Shown: positions 45,634-54,441 of the stretch, in pieces
Layout of the letters: every line of letters starts with the position of its first letter
How positions within the stretch are numbered: the first letter of the stretch is position 1
Assembly: GCF_003313505.1 (NCBI RefSeq)
Contig: NZ_QMHO01000018.1
Span: 1 to 57,391, forward strand
DNA from: Pedobacter nanyangensis
GTDB taxonomy: Bacteria; Bacteroidota; Bacteroidia; Sphingobacteriales; Sphingobacteriaceae
Length of the DNA: 57,391 nucleotides
Direction of reading: 5' to 3'
Made by a program: the position numbers and the translations under genes
Notes under the pieces: model-generated
Seen by the model: only the letters and a program-made list of their open reading frames with translations
What the model was told of the DNA's origin: nothing
Databases searched by the model: none

Positions 45634-47175
45634 ATGAACAACAAAATCCAAATCTTAAAGGATAAAATAGAGAAAGCCCATTTGGGTGGTGGACAAGCCC
45701 GCATTGATAGCCAACATAAGAAAGGTAAACTAACCGCTCGTGAGCGCATTCATTTTTTAATGGATGAAGGTAGCTTTGAGGAAATTGGCATGTTGGTAAC
45801 CCACCGCAGTACCGATTTTGGCATGGAAAGGGAAAAATACCTTGGCGATGGGGTAATTACCGGCTATGGTACGGTGAACGGCCGACTTACCTATGTTTTT
45901 TCTCAGGACTTTACCGTTTTTGGCGGGTCATTGTCAGAAACACATGCCGAGAAAATCTGTAAAATCATGGATATGGCCATGAAAAATGGTGCGCCCATGA
46001 TTGGCTTGAATGACAGTGGTGGTGCCCGCATTCAAGAAGGGGTAGTTTCTTTAGGAGGGTATGCCGATATTTTTTATCGTAACGTACAAGCCTCGGGAGT
46101 AGTTCCTCAACTTTCGGCCATTATGGGACCTTGTGCTGGTGGTGCGGTATATTCGCCCGCCATTACAGATTTTATTTTAATGGTTGAAAACACCTCATAT
46201 ATGTTCGTAACTGGGCCAAATGTAGTTAAAACAGTTACCCACGAAGAAGTGAGCTCCGAAGAACTAGGCGGTGCCAATACGCACGCTACCAAGTCAGGGG
46301 TAACACATTTCGCCTGTGCCAATGAAATTGATGCCATTAATCACCTTAAAAAACTATTGAGCTACGTCCCTCAAAACTGCGAGGAAACGCCTCCTTCCGT
46401 AGCCTATGATTTAGGCAATGAAGAAAGATTGGGCCTAAACGACGTGCTTCCCTCAAATGCCAACCAACCTTACGACATTAGAGAGGTAATTGCGCAAGTG
46501 ACCGATGACGACAGTTTTATGGAAGTGCATGCCGCATATGCCGAAAATATTGTTGTGGGCTTTGCCCGACTAGCGGGGCGCAGCATTGGTATTGTGGCCA
46601 ATCAGCCAGCTTATTTAGCAGGTGTTTTAGATAATAATGCCTCGGTAAAAGCGGCCAGGTTTGTGCGTTTTTGTGATTGCTTTAATATTCCTTTGTTAGT
46701 TTTTGAAGATGTTCCTGGCTTTTTGCCTGGTACCGACCAAGAATGGAACGGCATCATCAACAACGGTGCAAAACTGTTATATGCTTTTAGCGAAGCCACC
46801 GTGCCCCGCATTACGGTAATTACCCGTAAGGCCTATGGCGGTGCCTACGACGTGATGAACTCTAAACACATTGGCGCTGATATGAACTACGCTTGGCCAA
46901 GTGCAGAAATTGCCGTGATGGGCGCTAAAGGAGCGGCTGAAATCATTTTTAAGAGAGAAATTACTGCAGCCGAAAACCCAGAAGAAAAATGGCTGGAAAA
47001 GGAAAAGTTATATTCAGATATTTTTGCCAATCCTTATCGGGCAGCTGAGCGTGGTTTTGTTGACGAGGTGATTGAACCCTCTAAAACTCGTGAAAAACTA
47101 ATTAAGGCTTTCAAAATGCTCGAAAATAAAGTTGTAAATACGCCAAGAAAAAAACACGGGAATATCCCACTTTAA
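45634..47175 (+). CDS. Acyl-CoA carboxylase beta subunit (propionyl-CoA carboxylase type)
   Basis: 513 residues, the carboxyltransferase subunit. It transfers CO2 from carboxybiotin to propionyl-CoA (or acetyl-CoA), or belongs to a decarboxylase complex of the same family. Motifs: KGKLTARERIHFLMDEGSFEE, GLNDSGGARIQEGV and SAIMGPCAGGAVYSPAITDF (first oxyanion loop, GPCAGGA), and NQPAYLAGVLDNNASVKAARF with VPGFLPGTDQEWNGII and RKAYGGAYDVM (second oxyanion loop). Length fits PccB. A biotinylated alpha subunit is not in the window. It begins 44 bp after the porin stop. Confidence 0.94.
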   Translation: MNNKIQILKDKIEKAHLGGGQARIDSQHKKGKLTARERIHFLMDEGSFEEIGMLVTHRSTDFGMEREKYLGDGVITGYGTVNGRLTYVFSQDFTVFGGSLSETHAEKICKIMDMAMKNGAPMIGLNDSGGARIQEGVVSLGGYADIFYRNVQASGVVPQLSAIMGPCAGGAVYSPAITDFILMVENTSYMFVTGPNVVKTVTHEEVSSEELGGANTHATKSGVTHFACANEIDAINHLKKLLSYVPQNCEETPPSVAYDLGNEERLGLNDVLPSNANQPYDIREVIAQVTDDDSFMEVHAAYAENIVVGFARLAGRSIGIVANQPAYLAGVLDNNASVKAARFVRFCDCFNIPLLVFEDVPGFLPGTDQEWNGIINNGAKLLYAFSEATVPRITVITRKAYGGAYDVMNSKHIGADMNYAWPSAEIAVMGAKGAAEIIFKREITAAENPEEKWLEKEKLYSDIFANPYRAAERGFVDEVIEPSKTREKLIKAFKMLENKVVNTPRKKHGNIPL

Positions 47176-47182
47176 TTAATAA

Positions 47183-48340
47183 ATGCAAGCATTAAAACGT
47201 GCCGACGTAATTTTGATGGCCTTTTGCACAGGTCTTATTGTTGCCAACATCTATTATTGCCAACCCTTGGTGATTTTAATTGCCAAGGAATTTAAACTGG
47301 CCGAAAGCGATGCAGGAAGCATCACTTTTTTAACCCAAGCTGGATATGCCATTGGCCTGTTCCTTTTGGTGCCATTGGGCGATATGTTTGAACGCAAGAA
47401 ACAGATTTTGGTCATCACCGCATTGGCAATTGTTTCTTTATTAATTGCTGGTTTTTCGCACAGCTTTTTCATACTCGAAATTGCCAGTGTTTTAATTGGT
47501 GCTTGCTCTATTGTGCCGCAACTCATTCTTCCCCTCACTGCGTCGTTAAGTGACGATGAAAGCCGAGGCCACAACATAGGCATCGTGATGAGTGGTTTAT
47601 TGGTGGGTATATTAGCTTCAAGAGCCATTAGCGGAACAGTGGGTGATTTACTGGGCTGGCGTGCCATGTTTTTAATTGCCGCTGGCATTTGCACTTTGCT
47701 TTTAATGCTCATGGCGGTACGCTTTCCAACAAGCCGTTCTACGTTTACAGGCGGCTACAAAGAATTGATGCGCTCCATGTTTTCCTATATCAAAACCCAA
47801 CCTGTTTTAAGGGAAGCATCTATCATCAACTTTTTTGCCTTTATTGTCATTATGGGTTTTTGGACCACCATGGTACTCTATCTTTCCAATCCACCGCATC
47901 ATTTTAGTGCTTATCAAATTGGCTTATTCGGCATTGCTGGCGCAGCTGGTGCGTTAGCTGCACCATTGGTGGGCAAATTAAGCGGGGGTGGAAATCCACG
48001 AAAAAACTTGATGATAGGCTTTATATTAGAATTGATCAGTGTGGCATTATTCTATTTCACTGGCCACAGTGTATTCCTTTTTGTTGTAGGAATTATCCTG
48101 ATAGATATCGGACAGCAGGCCATTCACGTAACCAATCAAACCCGTATTTATACGCTAGTTCCCGAAGCCCGAAACAGGCTAAACACTATTTTCATGTCGG
48201 TAAGCTTTGTAGGCGCAGCCTGTGGTTCAGCTTTAGGTTTATGGCTATGGTCATTAGGTGGCTGGGCCATGTTCTGTTATGGTGTTACCGCAATCATCAG
48301 CCTAAACATGTTGATTTATCAGTGGTATAAAAAAGCTTGA
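47183..48340 (+). CDS. MFS transporter
   Basis: 385 residues with about 12 helices, the short major facilitator class. The loop 2-3 signature GDMFERKKQILV (GxxxDRxGRR variant) follows FLVPLGDMF, and NQTRIYTLVPEARNRLNTIFM marks loop 10-11. The first helix starts MAFCTGLIVANIYYCQPL. Similar proteins export drugs or sugars by proton antiport, but the substrate is unknown. It starts 7 bp after the carboxylase gene and is followed 4 bp later by a GNAT gene. Confidence 0.9.
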   Translation: MQALKRADVILMAFCTGLIVANIYYCQPLVILIAKEFKLAESDAGSITFLTQAGYAIGLFLLVPLGDMFERKKQILVITALAIVSLLIAGFSHSFFILEIASVLIGACSIVPQLILPLTASLSDDESRGHNIGIVMSGLLVGILASRAISGTVGDLLGWRAMFLIAAGICTLLLMLMAVRFPTSRSTFTGGYKELMRSMFSYIKTQPVLREASIINFFAFIVIMGFWTTMVLYLSNPPHHFSAYQIGLFGIAGAAGALAAPLVGKLSGGGNPRKNLMIGFILELISVALFYFTGHSVFLFVVGIILIDIGQQAIHVTNQTRIYTLVPEARNRLNTIFMSVSFVGAACGSALGLWLWSLGGWAMFCYGVTAIISLNMLIYQWYKKA

Positions 48341-48344
48341 ACTC

Positions 48345-48761
48345 TTGAGTGAAACGATACAAATAGAACAAATCTTTCCTTCGCTTACTTGGCGAATTAG
48401 ACAACAGGCCATGTATGCCGATAAGGAAATTACAGAAATGGAATTAGCCGATGATTTTGAGGGCACCCATTTCGGTCTGTATTTCAACCATGAACTTACC
48501 GCAGTAGTGTCTTTGTTTGTAAAGGACGGCATGGCGCAATTCAGAAAACTGGCGGTGCTTCCATCCAAGCAGCGAAATGGATTAGGGAAATTACTATTGC
48601 AATATGTGATAGACTACTGTAAGCAGCAACCTGTTAAACTACTTTGGTGCAATGCCAGAGTAAGTGCCGTTGGCTTTTATGAAAAATTTGGTTTCGTTAC
48701 GGAGGGAGAACCTTACCAACGAAACCAATTAGACTACATTAAAATGCAGCTTATTTTTTAG
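48345..48761 (+). CDS. GNAT family N-acetyltransferase
   Basis: 138 residues. The acetyl-CoA loop is LPSKQRNGLGKLLLQ (Q/R-x-x-G-x-G/A, here RNGLG), followed by the NARVSAVGFYEKFGF motif of the last strand and helix. The start codon is TTG at 48345, 4 bp after the MFS stop; the first ATG in frame comes 22 codons later and would cut into the first strand. It may modify a small molecule transported by the MFS protein. It overlaps the opposite-strand gene at 48751 by 11 bp. Confidence 0.85.
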   Translation: MSETIQIEQIFPSLTWRIRQQAMYADKEITEMELADDFEGTHFGLYFNHELTAVVSLFVKDGMAQFRKLAVLPSKQRNGLGKLLLQYVIDYCKQQPVKLLWCNARVSAVGFYEKFGFVTEGEPYQRNQLDYIKMQLIF

Positions 48762-49152
48762 GCAATGCCTTATTCAAATCCATCACAGGTGTTAAACCTT
48801 CCGAGGGTACATAAATAATCTGCGGTAGGCTGCCCTTATCTGCCAATTTTTCTAGAGTTCTAATAAATAGGTATTGGTTATAAGTAGCAGATAAGGTACC
48901 GTTTTCCACTTTCATCGCCTCGGCCATTCCTTTGGCTCTTTCTATTTCGGCAGCTGCATTTAATTTCTCCGCTTCTAAACGAGCTTTGGCCTCCTCAACC
49001 AAAATCCTACGGTTTTGTTCGGCCTTGGCCATTTCGGCTTTACCCGCCATTTCCTGCTGCCAAACATTATACCTTGGCAAACCCCACATTAAAGCAACAA
49101 CTACTATTAAAACAAAAAGTGCTACTGGAATAAAAATCTTGATTACGTTCAT
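48751..49152 (-). CDS. Membrane-anchored coiled-coil protein resembling a prohibitin C-terminal half
   Basis: 133 residues: one N-terminal helix (IPVALFVLIVVVALMWGLP), a long Ala/Glu/Lys coiled coil (about 35-85, KAEMAKAEQNRRILVEEAKARLEAEKL in part: AEMAKAEQNRRILVEEAKAR) and an ending IYVPSEGLTPVMDL. The coiled coil and this tail look like the end of SPFH/prohibitin (band 7) proteins, but the SPFH domain itself is missing. It could be a separate small partner that inserts into a band 7 ring, or a decayed gene with a still intact start. Convergent with the GNAT gene. Confidence 0.65.
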   Translation of the reverse strand: MNVIKIFIPVALFVLIVVVALMWGLPRYNVWQQEMAGKAEMAKAEQNRRILVEEAKARLEAEKLNAAAEIERAKGMAEAMKVENGTLSATYNQYLFIRTLEKLADKGSLPQIIYVPSEGLTPVMDLNKALPKK

Positions 49153-49268
49153 AAATATTAAGTTTTAGAGTTTGCATAATATAACGATTTTCCTGTCAAA
49201 AATCAAGAAAATGGTTCCATTATAAACCTTTAATATGTACATTTACCCGCATACAGAAATTAAAAACT

Positions 49269-50387
49269 ATGGCAAAGAAAAAAGACGAAAATAAAAAACA
49301 CGTGCCTGTAGTTACCAAAAAATCGCTACAGTTTTTCGAGAAATATATCAATAATGCTGCACCAACTGGTTACGAGTGGGAAGGTCAAAAACTTTGGCTA
49401 GAATATTTAAAACCTTATGTTGACGAGCATTTTGTAGACAATTACGGTACCGCTGTAGGGGTCATTAATCCCAAAGCCGAATATAAAGTAGTAATTGAAG
49501 CACACGCCGATGAAATTTCTTGGTATGTGAATTACATTACCAACGATGGTTTGATCTACGTAATCCGTAACGGAGGTTCTGATCACCAAATAGCCCCATC
49601 AAAACGTGTAAATATCCATACCGAAAAAGGTTATGTAAAAGCGGTTTTTGGTTGGCCAGCCATCCACACCCGTCATGGGGAAAAAGAACAAACGCCAGAG
49701 CTTAAAAACATTTTCCTGGACTGCGGATGTACTACTAAAGAAGAAGTAGAGGCCTTAGGTGTACATGTAGGTTGCGTAATTACCTATGAAGACGAATTTA
49801 TGGTGTTAAATGACCGTTACTATGTGGGTCGTGCCTTAGATAACCGTGCTGGTGGTTTTATGATTGCCGAGGTAGCTCGTTTGCTAAAAGAGAACAAGAA
49901 AAAATTACCTTTTGGTTTGTACATCGTGAACTCGGTACAAGAGGAAATTGGTTTACGTGGTGCCGAAATGATCGCGGACCGTATTAAACCTAACGTTGCC
50001 ATTGTAACCGATGTAACCCACGATACGACCACTCCAATGATTAACAAAATTACGCAAGGCGATTTATCGGCAGGCAAAGGGCCAGTGGTGTCATACGCTC
50101 CAGCGGTACAAACAAATTTGAATAAATTGTTAATCAAAACTGCCGAAAAAGCTGGCATTCCATTCCAACGCCAAGCTTCATCGCGTTCTACAGGAACTGA
50201 TACCGATGCTTTCGCCTATTCTAATGGAGGTGTTCCTTCAGCATTAATCTCCTTACCTTTGCGTTACATGCACACTACCGTGGAAATGGTACATAAAGAA
50301 GATGTTGACAATGTCATCAGCTTAATTTACGAAAGTTTATTGGCTATTAAAGATGGACAGGATTTTAGAGAATTCTCAAAAATCTAA
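49269..50387 (+). CDS. M42 family metallopeptidase
   Basis: 372 residues, the length of M42 glutamyl aminopeptidase/CelM-type enzymes, which are tetrahedral dodecamers in the cytoplasm that trim short peptides. The two-metal ligands are complete: H79 and D81 in EAHADE, D191 in RALDNRAGG, E225-E226 in SVQEEIGLRG (general base and ligand), D248 in IVTDVTHD, and H335 in LRYMHTTVEM. No signal peptide. A terminator follows; the 116-bp upstream gap holds no other feature. Confidence 0.93.
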   Translation: MAKKKDENKKHVPVVTKKSLQFFEKYINNAAPTGYEWEGQKLWLEYLKPYVDEHFVDNYGTAVGVINPKAEYKVVIEAHADEISWYVNYITNDGLIYVIRNGGSDHQIAPSKRVNIHTEKGYVKAVFGWPAIHTRHGEKEQTPELKNIFLDCGCTTKEEVEALGVHVGCVITYEDEFMVLNDRYYVGRALDNRAGGFMIAEVARLLKENKKKLPFGLYIVNSVQEEIGLRGAEMIADRIKPNVAIVTDVTHDTTTPMINKITQGDLSAGKGPVVSYAPAVQTNLNKLLIKTAEKAGIPFQRQASSRSTGTDTDAFAYSNGGVPSALISLPLRYMHTTVEMVHKEDVDNVISLIYESLLAIKDGQDFREFSKI

Positions 50388-50396
50388 TCAAAATAC

Positions 50397-50426
50397 AAAA
50401 GGCCTGAAAATTATTCAGGCCTTTTT
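50397..50426 (+). terminator. Rho-independent terminator after M42 peptidase
   Basis: GGCCTGAA (50401-50408) pairs with TTCAGGCC (50414-50421), flanked by A-run and T-run, loop AATTA. Confidence 0.93.
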
Positions 50427-50501
50427 CATATAAATGAATTCCCCTACGTATCTATAGGATTAATCAAATGTTGTAGTTCATCCATACTAATTTAAAAAAC
50501 A

Positions 50502-50533
50502 TTTGAATATATGTATTCAACTACGTAGTTTTG
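50502..50533 (+). promoter_or_regulatory. GNAT-marR promoter with overlapping MarR-type operator
   Basis: TTTG at 50502-50505 (-33) and TAGTTTTG at 50526-50533 (-7) are 20 bp apart, a near-ideal Bacteroidota promoter. The spacer is filled by the palindrome TTGAATA-tatg-TATTCAA (50503-50520), followed by AACTACGTAGTT (50519-50530), another perfect palindrome. A MarR repressor encoded downstream probably binds here. The expected start site (about 50540) coincides with the ATG at 50540, so the mRNA may be leaderless. Confidence 0.75.
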
Positions 50534-50539
50534 TACATT

Positions 50540-51028
50540 ATGAATATCAACATCGTTCCAATCTACAATAATGACAGCGAGGCTGTGATTAACATCATTT
50601 TACCGATACAGCAAAACGAGTTCAACATTGCCATTGGTATCAAAGATCAGCAAGATCTTTTAACCATCGAAGAATTTTACCATCAAGGTGGAGGTCATTT
50701 TTGGGGAGCTAAAATTGACGGCGAACTGGTAGGAACCATAGGCCTCATTAAGTGCAATGATGATTTTGGAGCCATTAGAAAGATGTTTGTGAAGAAAGAA
50801 TATCGAGGCAAAGCATATGGCATTGCGCAGCTTTTATTAGAGACTTTGGTGGCCTACAGTAAAGAAATTGGCTTAAAAAGCCTATACTTGGGAACAAAAG
50901 ATGTTTTACAAGCTGCGTTGCGCTTTTATGAAAAAAATGGTTTCTCGTTAATTGAAAAGGGCGAATTACCAAAAGCTTTTCCAATGATGCCTGTAGACAA
51001 TGTCTTTTGCCGTTTATCACTCCAATAG
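50540..51028 (+). CDS. GNAT family N-acetyltransferase
   Basis: 162 residues from the ATG at 50540 (MNINIVPIYNN); an in-frame TTG at 50531 lies inside the -7 box and is rejected. The fold shows the VGTIGLIKCNDDFGAIRKMFVKKEYRGKAYG region (in part: AIRKMFVKKEYRGKAYG), with the acetyl-CoA loop R-G-K-A-Y-G, then YLGTKDVLQAALRFYEKNGF. It precedes marR by 6 bp. MarR-GNAT pairs are common and often handle toxic small molecules; the substrate is unknown. Confidence 0.88.
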   Translation: MNINIVPIYNNDSEAVINIILPIQQNEFNIAIGIKDQQDLLTIEEFYHQGGGHFWGAKIDGELVGTIGLIKCNDDFGAIRKMFVKKEYRGKAYGIAQLLLETLVAYSKEIGLKSLYLGTKDVLQAALRFYEKNGFSLIEKGELPKAFPMMPVDNVFCRLSLQ

Positions 51029-51034
51029 ATAAAA

Positions 51035-51523
51035 ATGAATATTATCAATAGTGTAGGTGCTTTAGCTTTATCAACTCGTTTACAAGTATTAAGCGAGCAG
51101 TTACGTAAAGATGGGGCCTTGTTATACAAGGAATACGACATCAATTTTGAGCCTAAATGGTTTCCTGTGATTTATACACTTCATCAGAAAAAGGCGTTAA
51201 GCGTGGTCGAAATCGCTACCGAAATCGGCTACAGCCACCCATCAACCATTAGTTTGTTAAAGGAACTAGAAAAAGAAAAAATTGTCCAATCGGAAAAAGA
51301 CAAAGCAGATGAGCGCAAACGGATCATTTCTTTAAGTACAAAAGGCGAAGAGCTGATTGTAAAAATGCTCCCTGTGTGGTCTATCATTAATAGTGCCCTG
51401 GAAGAAATCATCGATAACGAAAACCACCTATTGAAAGCCATCAACGAAGCCGAAGAGAAGATCAAGAGGTCGAGTTTCTTTCAACGAGCGCTGATCCTGA
51501 AAGAAAAAGCAGGATTAAAGTAA
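51035..51523 (+). CDS. MarR family transcriptional regulator
   Basis: 162 residues with a winged helix-turn-helix: LSVVEIATEIGYSHPSTISLLKELEKEKIV in part (VVEIATEIGYSHPSTISLLK), wing DKADERKRIISLSTKGEELI, and N- and C-terminal dimerisation helices. It follows the GNAT gene by 6 bp and probably represses this operon through the palindrome at 50503-50520. No cysteine in a sensor position was recognised, so the signal may be a ligand. The gene ends 17 bp from the convergent barrel gene. Confidence 0.92.
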   Translation: MNIINSVGALALSTRLQVLSEQLRKDGALLYKEYDINFEPKWFPVIYTLHQKKALSVVEIATEIGYSHPSTISLLKELEKEKIVQSEKDKADERKRIISLSTKGEELIVKMLPVWSIINSALEEIIDNENHLLKAINEAEEKIKRSSFFQRALILKEKAGLK

Positions 51524-51540
51524 GCTGTAAAAGCAGTTAT

Positions 51541-54429
51541 TTATTGATAGAAACTACCATCGCCCCTGCGCATCATTGGCCTGCCATTACGGTTTCTTGC
51601 TCCTGTCCATTTTTGCAGGCGAACATTGGCCCTCAACATAAAATACCGACTCAAGGCATTGGTACGGGTTTCCGTCTTCACCAAATCTGTGACATTGAGG
51701 TTTACAAAATTGTTCTGTTTTAAAAGGTCAAACGCTTGGAAGGTAATGGATGCCCTACGTTTCCAAAATTCTTTCTGTACGTAAGCATTAATCACCAATG
51801 GATTGCTGGTGATATTGGCGTCAATTCCGCTTACAAAATTCTTACTGGCACTGTAACCAAAAATCAGCGACTGCCACATGTAAAAACGGCCATCCACATT
51901 CAATGCCAAAGTTTTCGTATTTACCCTGTTCGTGCTAATGGTATTTTCTGATTTAGTGATGTTATACGAAACATTAGGATTTACTTCCAACCACTCGTTT
52001 GGATTGATACGAGGTCCAAAACGTTCGGTAATATTCCAAGTTCTGGTAACGCTTTCCAGGTTGTTGCTCATGGAAACGCCATGATTATAATTGACGTTTC
52101 CACTTAAAGACAGATTATACTTGCGGTTGTTCAATTGCTTACTCACCGAGTAATTACCTCCAATACGATAACTGCCATTCATGTTTACGTAGTGCGTTTC
52201 GTTACGCAGCAGTTGATTATTGTTATTGAAAATCTGCACCGTGTTACTCACCACCGAGTTGTCAATAAAAGTTGCGTTTAAATTGATGGAATAATTGAGC
52301 TTTTGGTTAGCGATATAATTGTTATAATTGGTATTAACAGAATGGTTAAAGGTCACTTTCAGGTCTGGATTACCCACAATGGTATTTTGTGGATTTGAAA
52401 CATCCCTAACTGGTTGTATTTGGTCAAAAGTAGGCTCTTTTGCATTACCAGAGTAATTGATTTGTATGCTATGGGTACGTGACCAAGCGTATTGAAATCT
52501 GGCAATGGGAATTAAGTTAAAACTATTTCGATGCGTAGTAGTTCCCAAACTTACCTTTGTGCCGCTTAACACCGCAGGCACTCCAGTAATTCCTACTGAA
52601 AACCTTATTTTTGAGGTATTTGACAAACCATAACGGTAGTTCAATGCAATACGAGCTTGCGTGAATGAATAATCGTAGATATTGCTCAGCGAATCTACCA
52701 CTTGTTTATTATCTAAGGCATCAATATTACTCGTGATTGCCCTATTATCATAACCATTGTAATTTACCTGTCCATTAAATTCCAGCTGACTATTTGCAGC
52801 CAATGGCTCAACATAGGTTAAACTTCCGCGGTAATTATTGGTTAGATTTCTTCTTTCCACTAAGCGGTGTACCAAAGAATCGAGCACATTAATATCATCC
52901 TTGTAAAACTTGGTATTTCGTTCTTGATCTGATTCCTGATCAGAGGTGTTAAAGCTAAATTGAGCCGAGAAATTTCTGCGGGGCTTGCTAAAAATGTGTT
53001 GATAAAATACGGTTGCGCCAAGATTAGGCCTGGTATTTTTACCTAGGCTATTACCTAACTGATTTTGGGTAATTAAAGCGCCCGATTGTCCTATGCTGGA
53101 TAGGCTACTATTGGTGGTGGAAGAATAGCTGATTTCTGGTGTAACCCTTAAAAAGTTATTGCTGTCGATGTTTGCTTCGAGCTCGAAATTAAAATTATGG
53201 CCTTTGGTTTTATTATCCCTTTCGCTTTCATTGGTAGAGAAAATAGTTCCGTTGGTACTGTATGTTTCGGATAAACTACTGTTCAATGAATTTACATTGC
53301 TGTAATTATAACGGTAGTTAGTATTGATCTGTATTTTTTTCCCGATTTGGTCTCTGTAAGAAAATGCGGAAGAACCTGTATTGGTGGTACCTCCACTTCC
53401 ACCTCCAGAGTTTCCGTTATTGCCGCCTGATCCACCGTTAGCCCCACCGCGGCCTCCACCTGTATTCCCACCGTTTCCCCGGCCGCCGCCGCCACTACCG
53501 CCATTACTTGGCATAGCATCACCGCCTGTTGTACCTGTGCTTGCTACACCGTTTACGGTATTGTTTAACCGTAAGTTTACCGCAATATTCTGATTTGCGT
53601 TAAGCCTTGTTCCAAATACAGCGCTCTCATAACGCTCATCATTCCCTGCGCCAGCGCTGATGTTCGCCGAGTTCCCCACCGACTTATCAGTCCGGGTAAC
53701 AATATTTAAGATCTTTTCGGGATCTCCATCTTTAATACCTGTTCTGGCCGCTTGGTCGCCATAATCATCCACAATCTGTATCTTGTCTACAATTTCGGCA
53801 GGCAAATTCTGTATGGCTGTACTTACTTCACCACCAGCGTAAACCTTTCCATTAATCTTTGCCTTGGTTACATTATTTCCCTGGTGTATCAAACTACCGT
53901 CTGTCCCTACCTCCATGCCTTCCATCTTTTTTAGGAGCTCATCAACCGTAGCATTTTCCCTTACAATGTAGTCGCTGGCTTTGTATTCTACCGTATCTGT
54001 TTTATAAGTAATGGAAGGCGTTCCGTTAATAACTACTTCATTTAAAGTGTTAGACATGGAACGCAAAACAATGGGATCCATCACAATTCTAGGAATAGCA
54101 TCATTTTGCTTGTATTTATTGATTTGCTGCTTATACCCAAGCATCGTAAAACTCATGGTATAAGTAGCAGATTTTACATTTTTAAAAACGAAAATCCCAT
54201 CCGGATTGGAACTGGTTACTAAAGTATCTTTCTGTGAGGTTAACCTAATGGTAACCCCTGGAACACCCAAATCGGTAGTGTCTTTTACAATGCCACTAAT
54301 TTCTCTAACCGCTACTGGTGGCGGCACGTTTTTACCTTTGGGCGTATTCTGTGCCTGCGTTTTTAAATTGGTGACAAGCAATATGGAAAGCAACACTAGC
54401 CCACCGAGATAATTCTTAATATTTCTCAT
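51541..54429 (-). CDS. TonB-receptor-like outer-membrane beta-barrel protein with glycine-rich insert
   Basis: 962 residues: signal peptide (LVLLSILLVTNLKTQAQ), carboxypeptidase-regulatory-like domain (REISGIVKDTTDLGVPGVTI, about 43-125), plug-like region (about 135-250, VDELLKKMEGMEV, NLPAEIVDKIQIVDDYGD), then outer-membrane barrel family 3 strands to the C-terminus. Residues about 300-350 are a Gly/Asn/Ser/Arg-rich tract (GGSGGGGRGNGGNTGGG type), predicted as an extracellular loop. There is no partner SusD, so it is not a classical glycan importer. The GC-rich, Gly-coding stretch at 53390-53520 stands out from the rest. It is cotranscribed with the 54442 gene (12 bp gap). Confidence 0.87.
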   Translation of the reverse strand: MRNIKNYLGGLVLLSILLVTNLKTQAQNTPKGKNVPPPVAVREISGIVKDTTDLGVPGVTIRLTSQKDTLVTSSNPDGIFVFKNVKSATYTMSFTMLGYKQQINKYKQNDAIPRIVMDPIVLRSMSNTLNEVVINGTPSITYKTDTVEYKASDYIVRENATVDELLKKMEGMEVGTDGSLIHQGNNVTKAKINGKVYAGGEVSTAIQNLPAEIVDKIQIVDDYGDQAARTGIKDGDPEKILNIVTRTDKSVGNSANISAGAGNDERYESAVFGTRLNANQNIAVNLRLNNTVNGVASTGTTGGDAMPSNGGSGGGGRGNGGNTGGGRGGANGGSGGNNGNSGGGSGGTTNTGSSAFSYRDQIGKKIQINTNYRYNYSNVNSLNSSLSETYSTNGTIFSTNESERDNKTKGHNFNFELEANIDSNNFLRVTPEISYSSTTNSSLSSIGQSGALITQNQLGNSLGKNTRPNLGATVFYQHIFSKPRRNFSAQFSFNTSDQESDQERNTKFYKDDINVLDSLVHRLVERRNLTNNYRGSLTYVEPLAANSQLEFNGQVNYNGYDNRAITSNIDALDNKQVVDSLSNIYDYSFTQARIALNYRYGLSNTSKIRFSVGITGVPAVLSGTKVSLGTTTHRNSFNLIPIARFQYAWSRTHSIQINYSGNAKEPTFDQIQPVRDVSNPQNTIVGNPDLKVTFNHSVNTNYNNYIANQKLNYSINLNATFIDNSVVSNTVQIFNNNNQLLRNETHYVNMNGSYRIGGNYSVSKQLNNRKYNLSLSGNVNYNHGVSMSNNLESVTRTWNITERFGPRINPNEWLEVNPNVSYNITKSENTISTNRVNTKTLALNVDGRFYMWQSLIFGYSASKNFVSGIDANITSNPLVINAYVQKEFWKRRASITFQAFDLLKQNNFVNLNVTDLVKTETRTNALSRYFMLRANVRLQKWTGARNRNGRPMMRRGDGSFYQ

Positions 54430-54441
54430 GGTTGCTAGCGG

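Noticed and set aside
53381..53593. 70-codon proline-rich frame opposite the glycine-rich tract
   Set aside because: It is the antisense of Gly-rich codons in the barrel gene.
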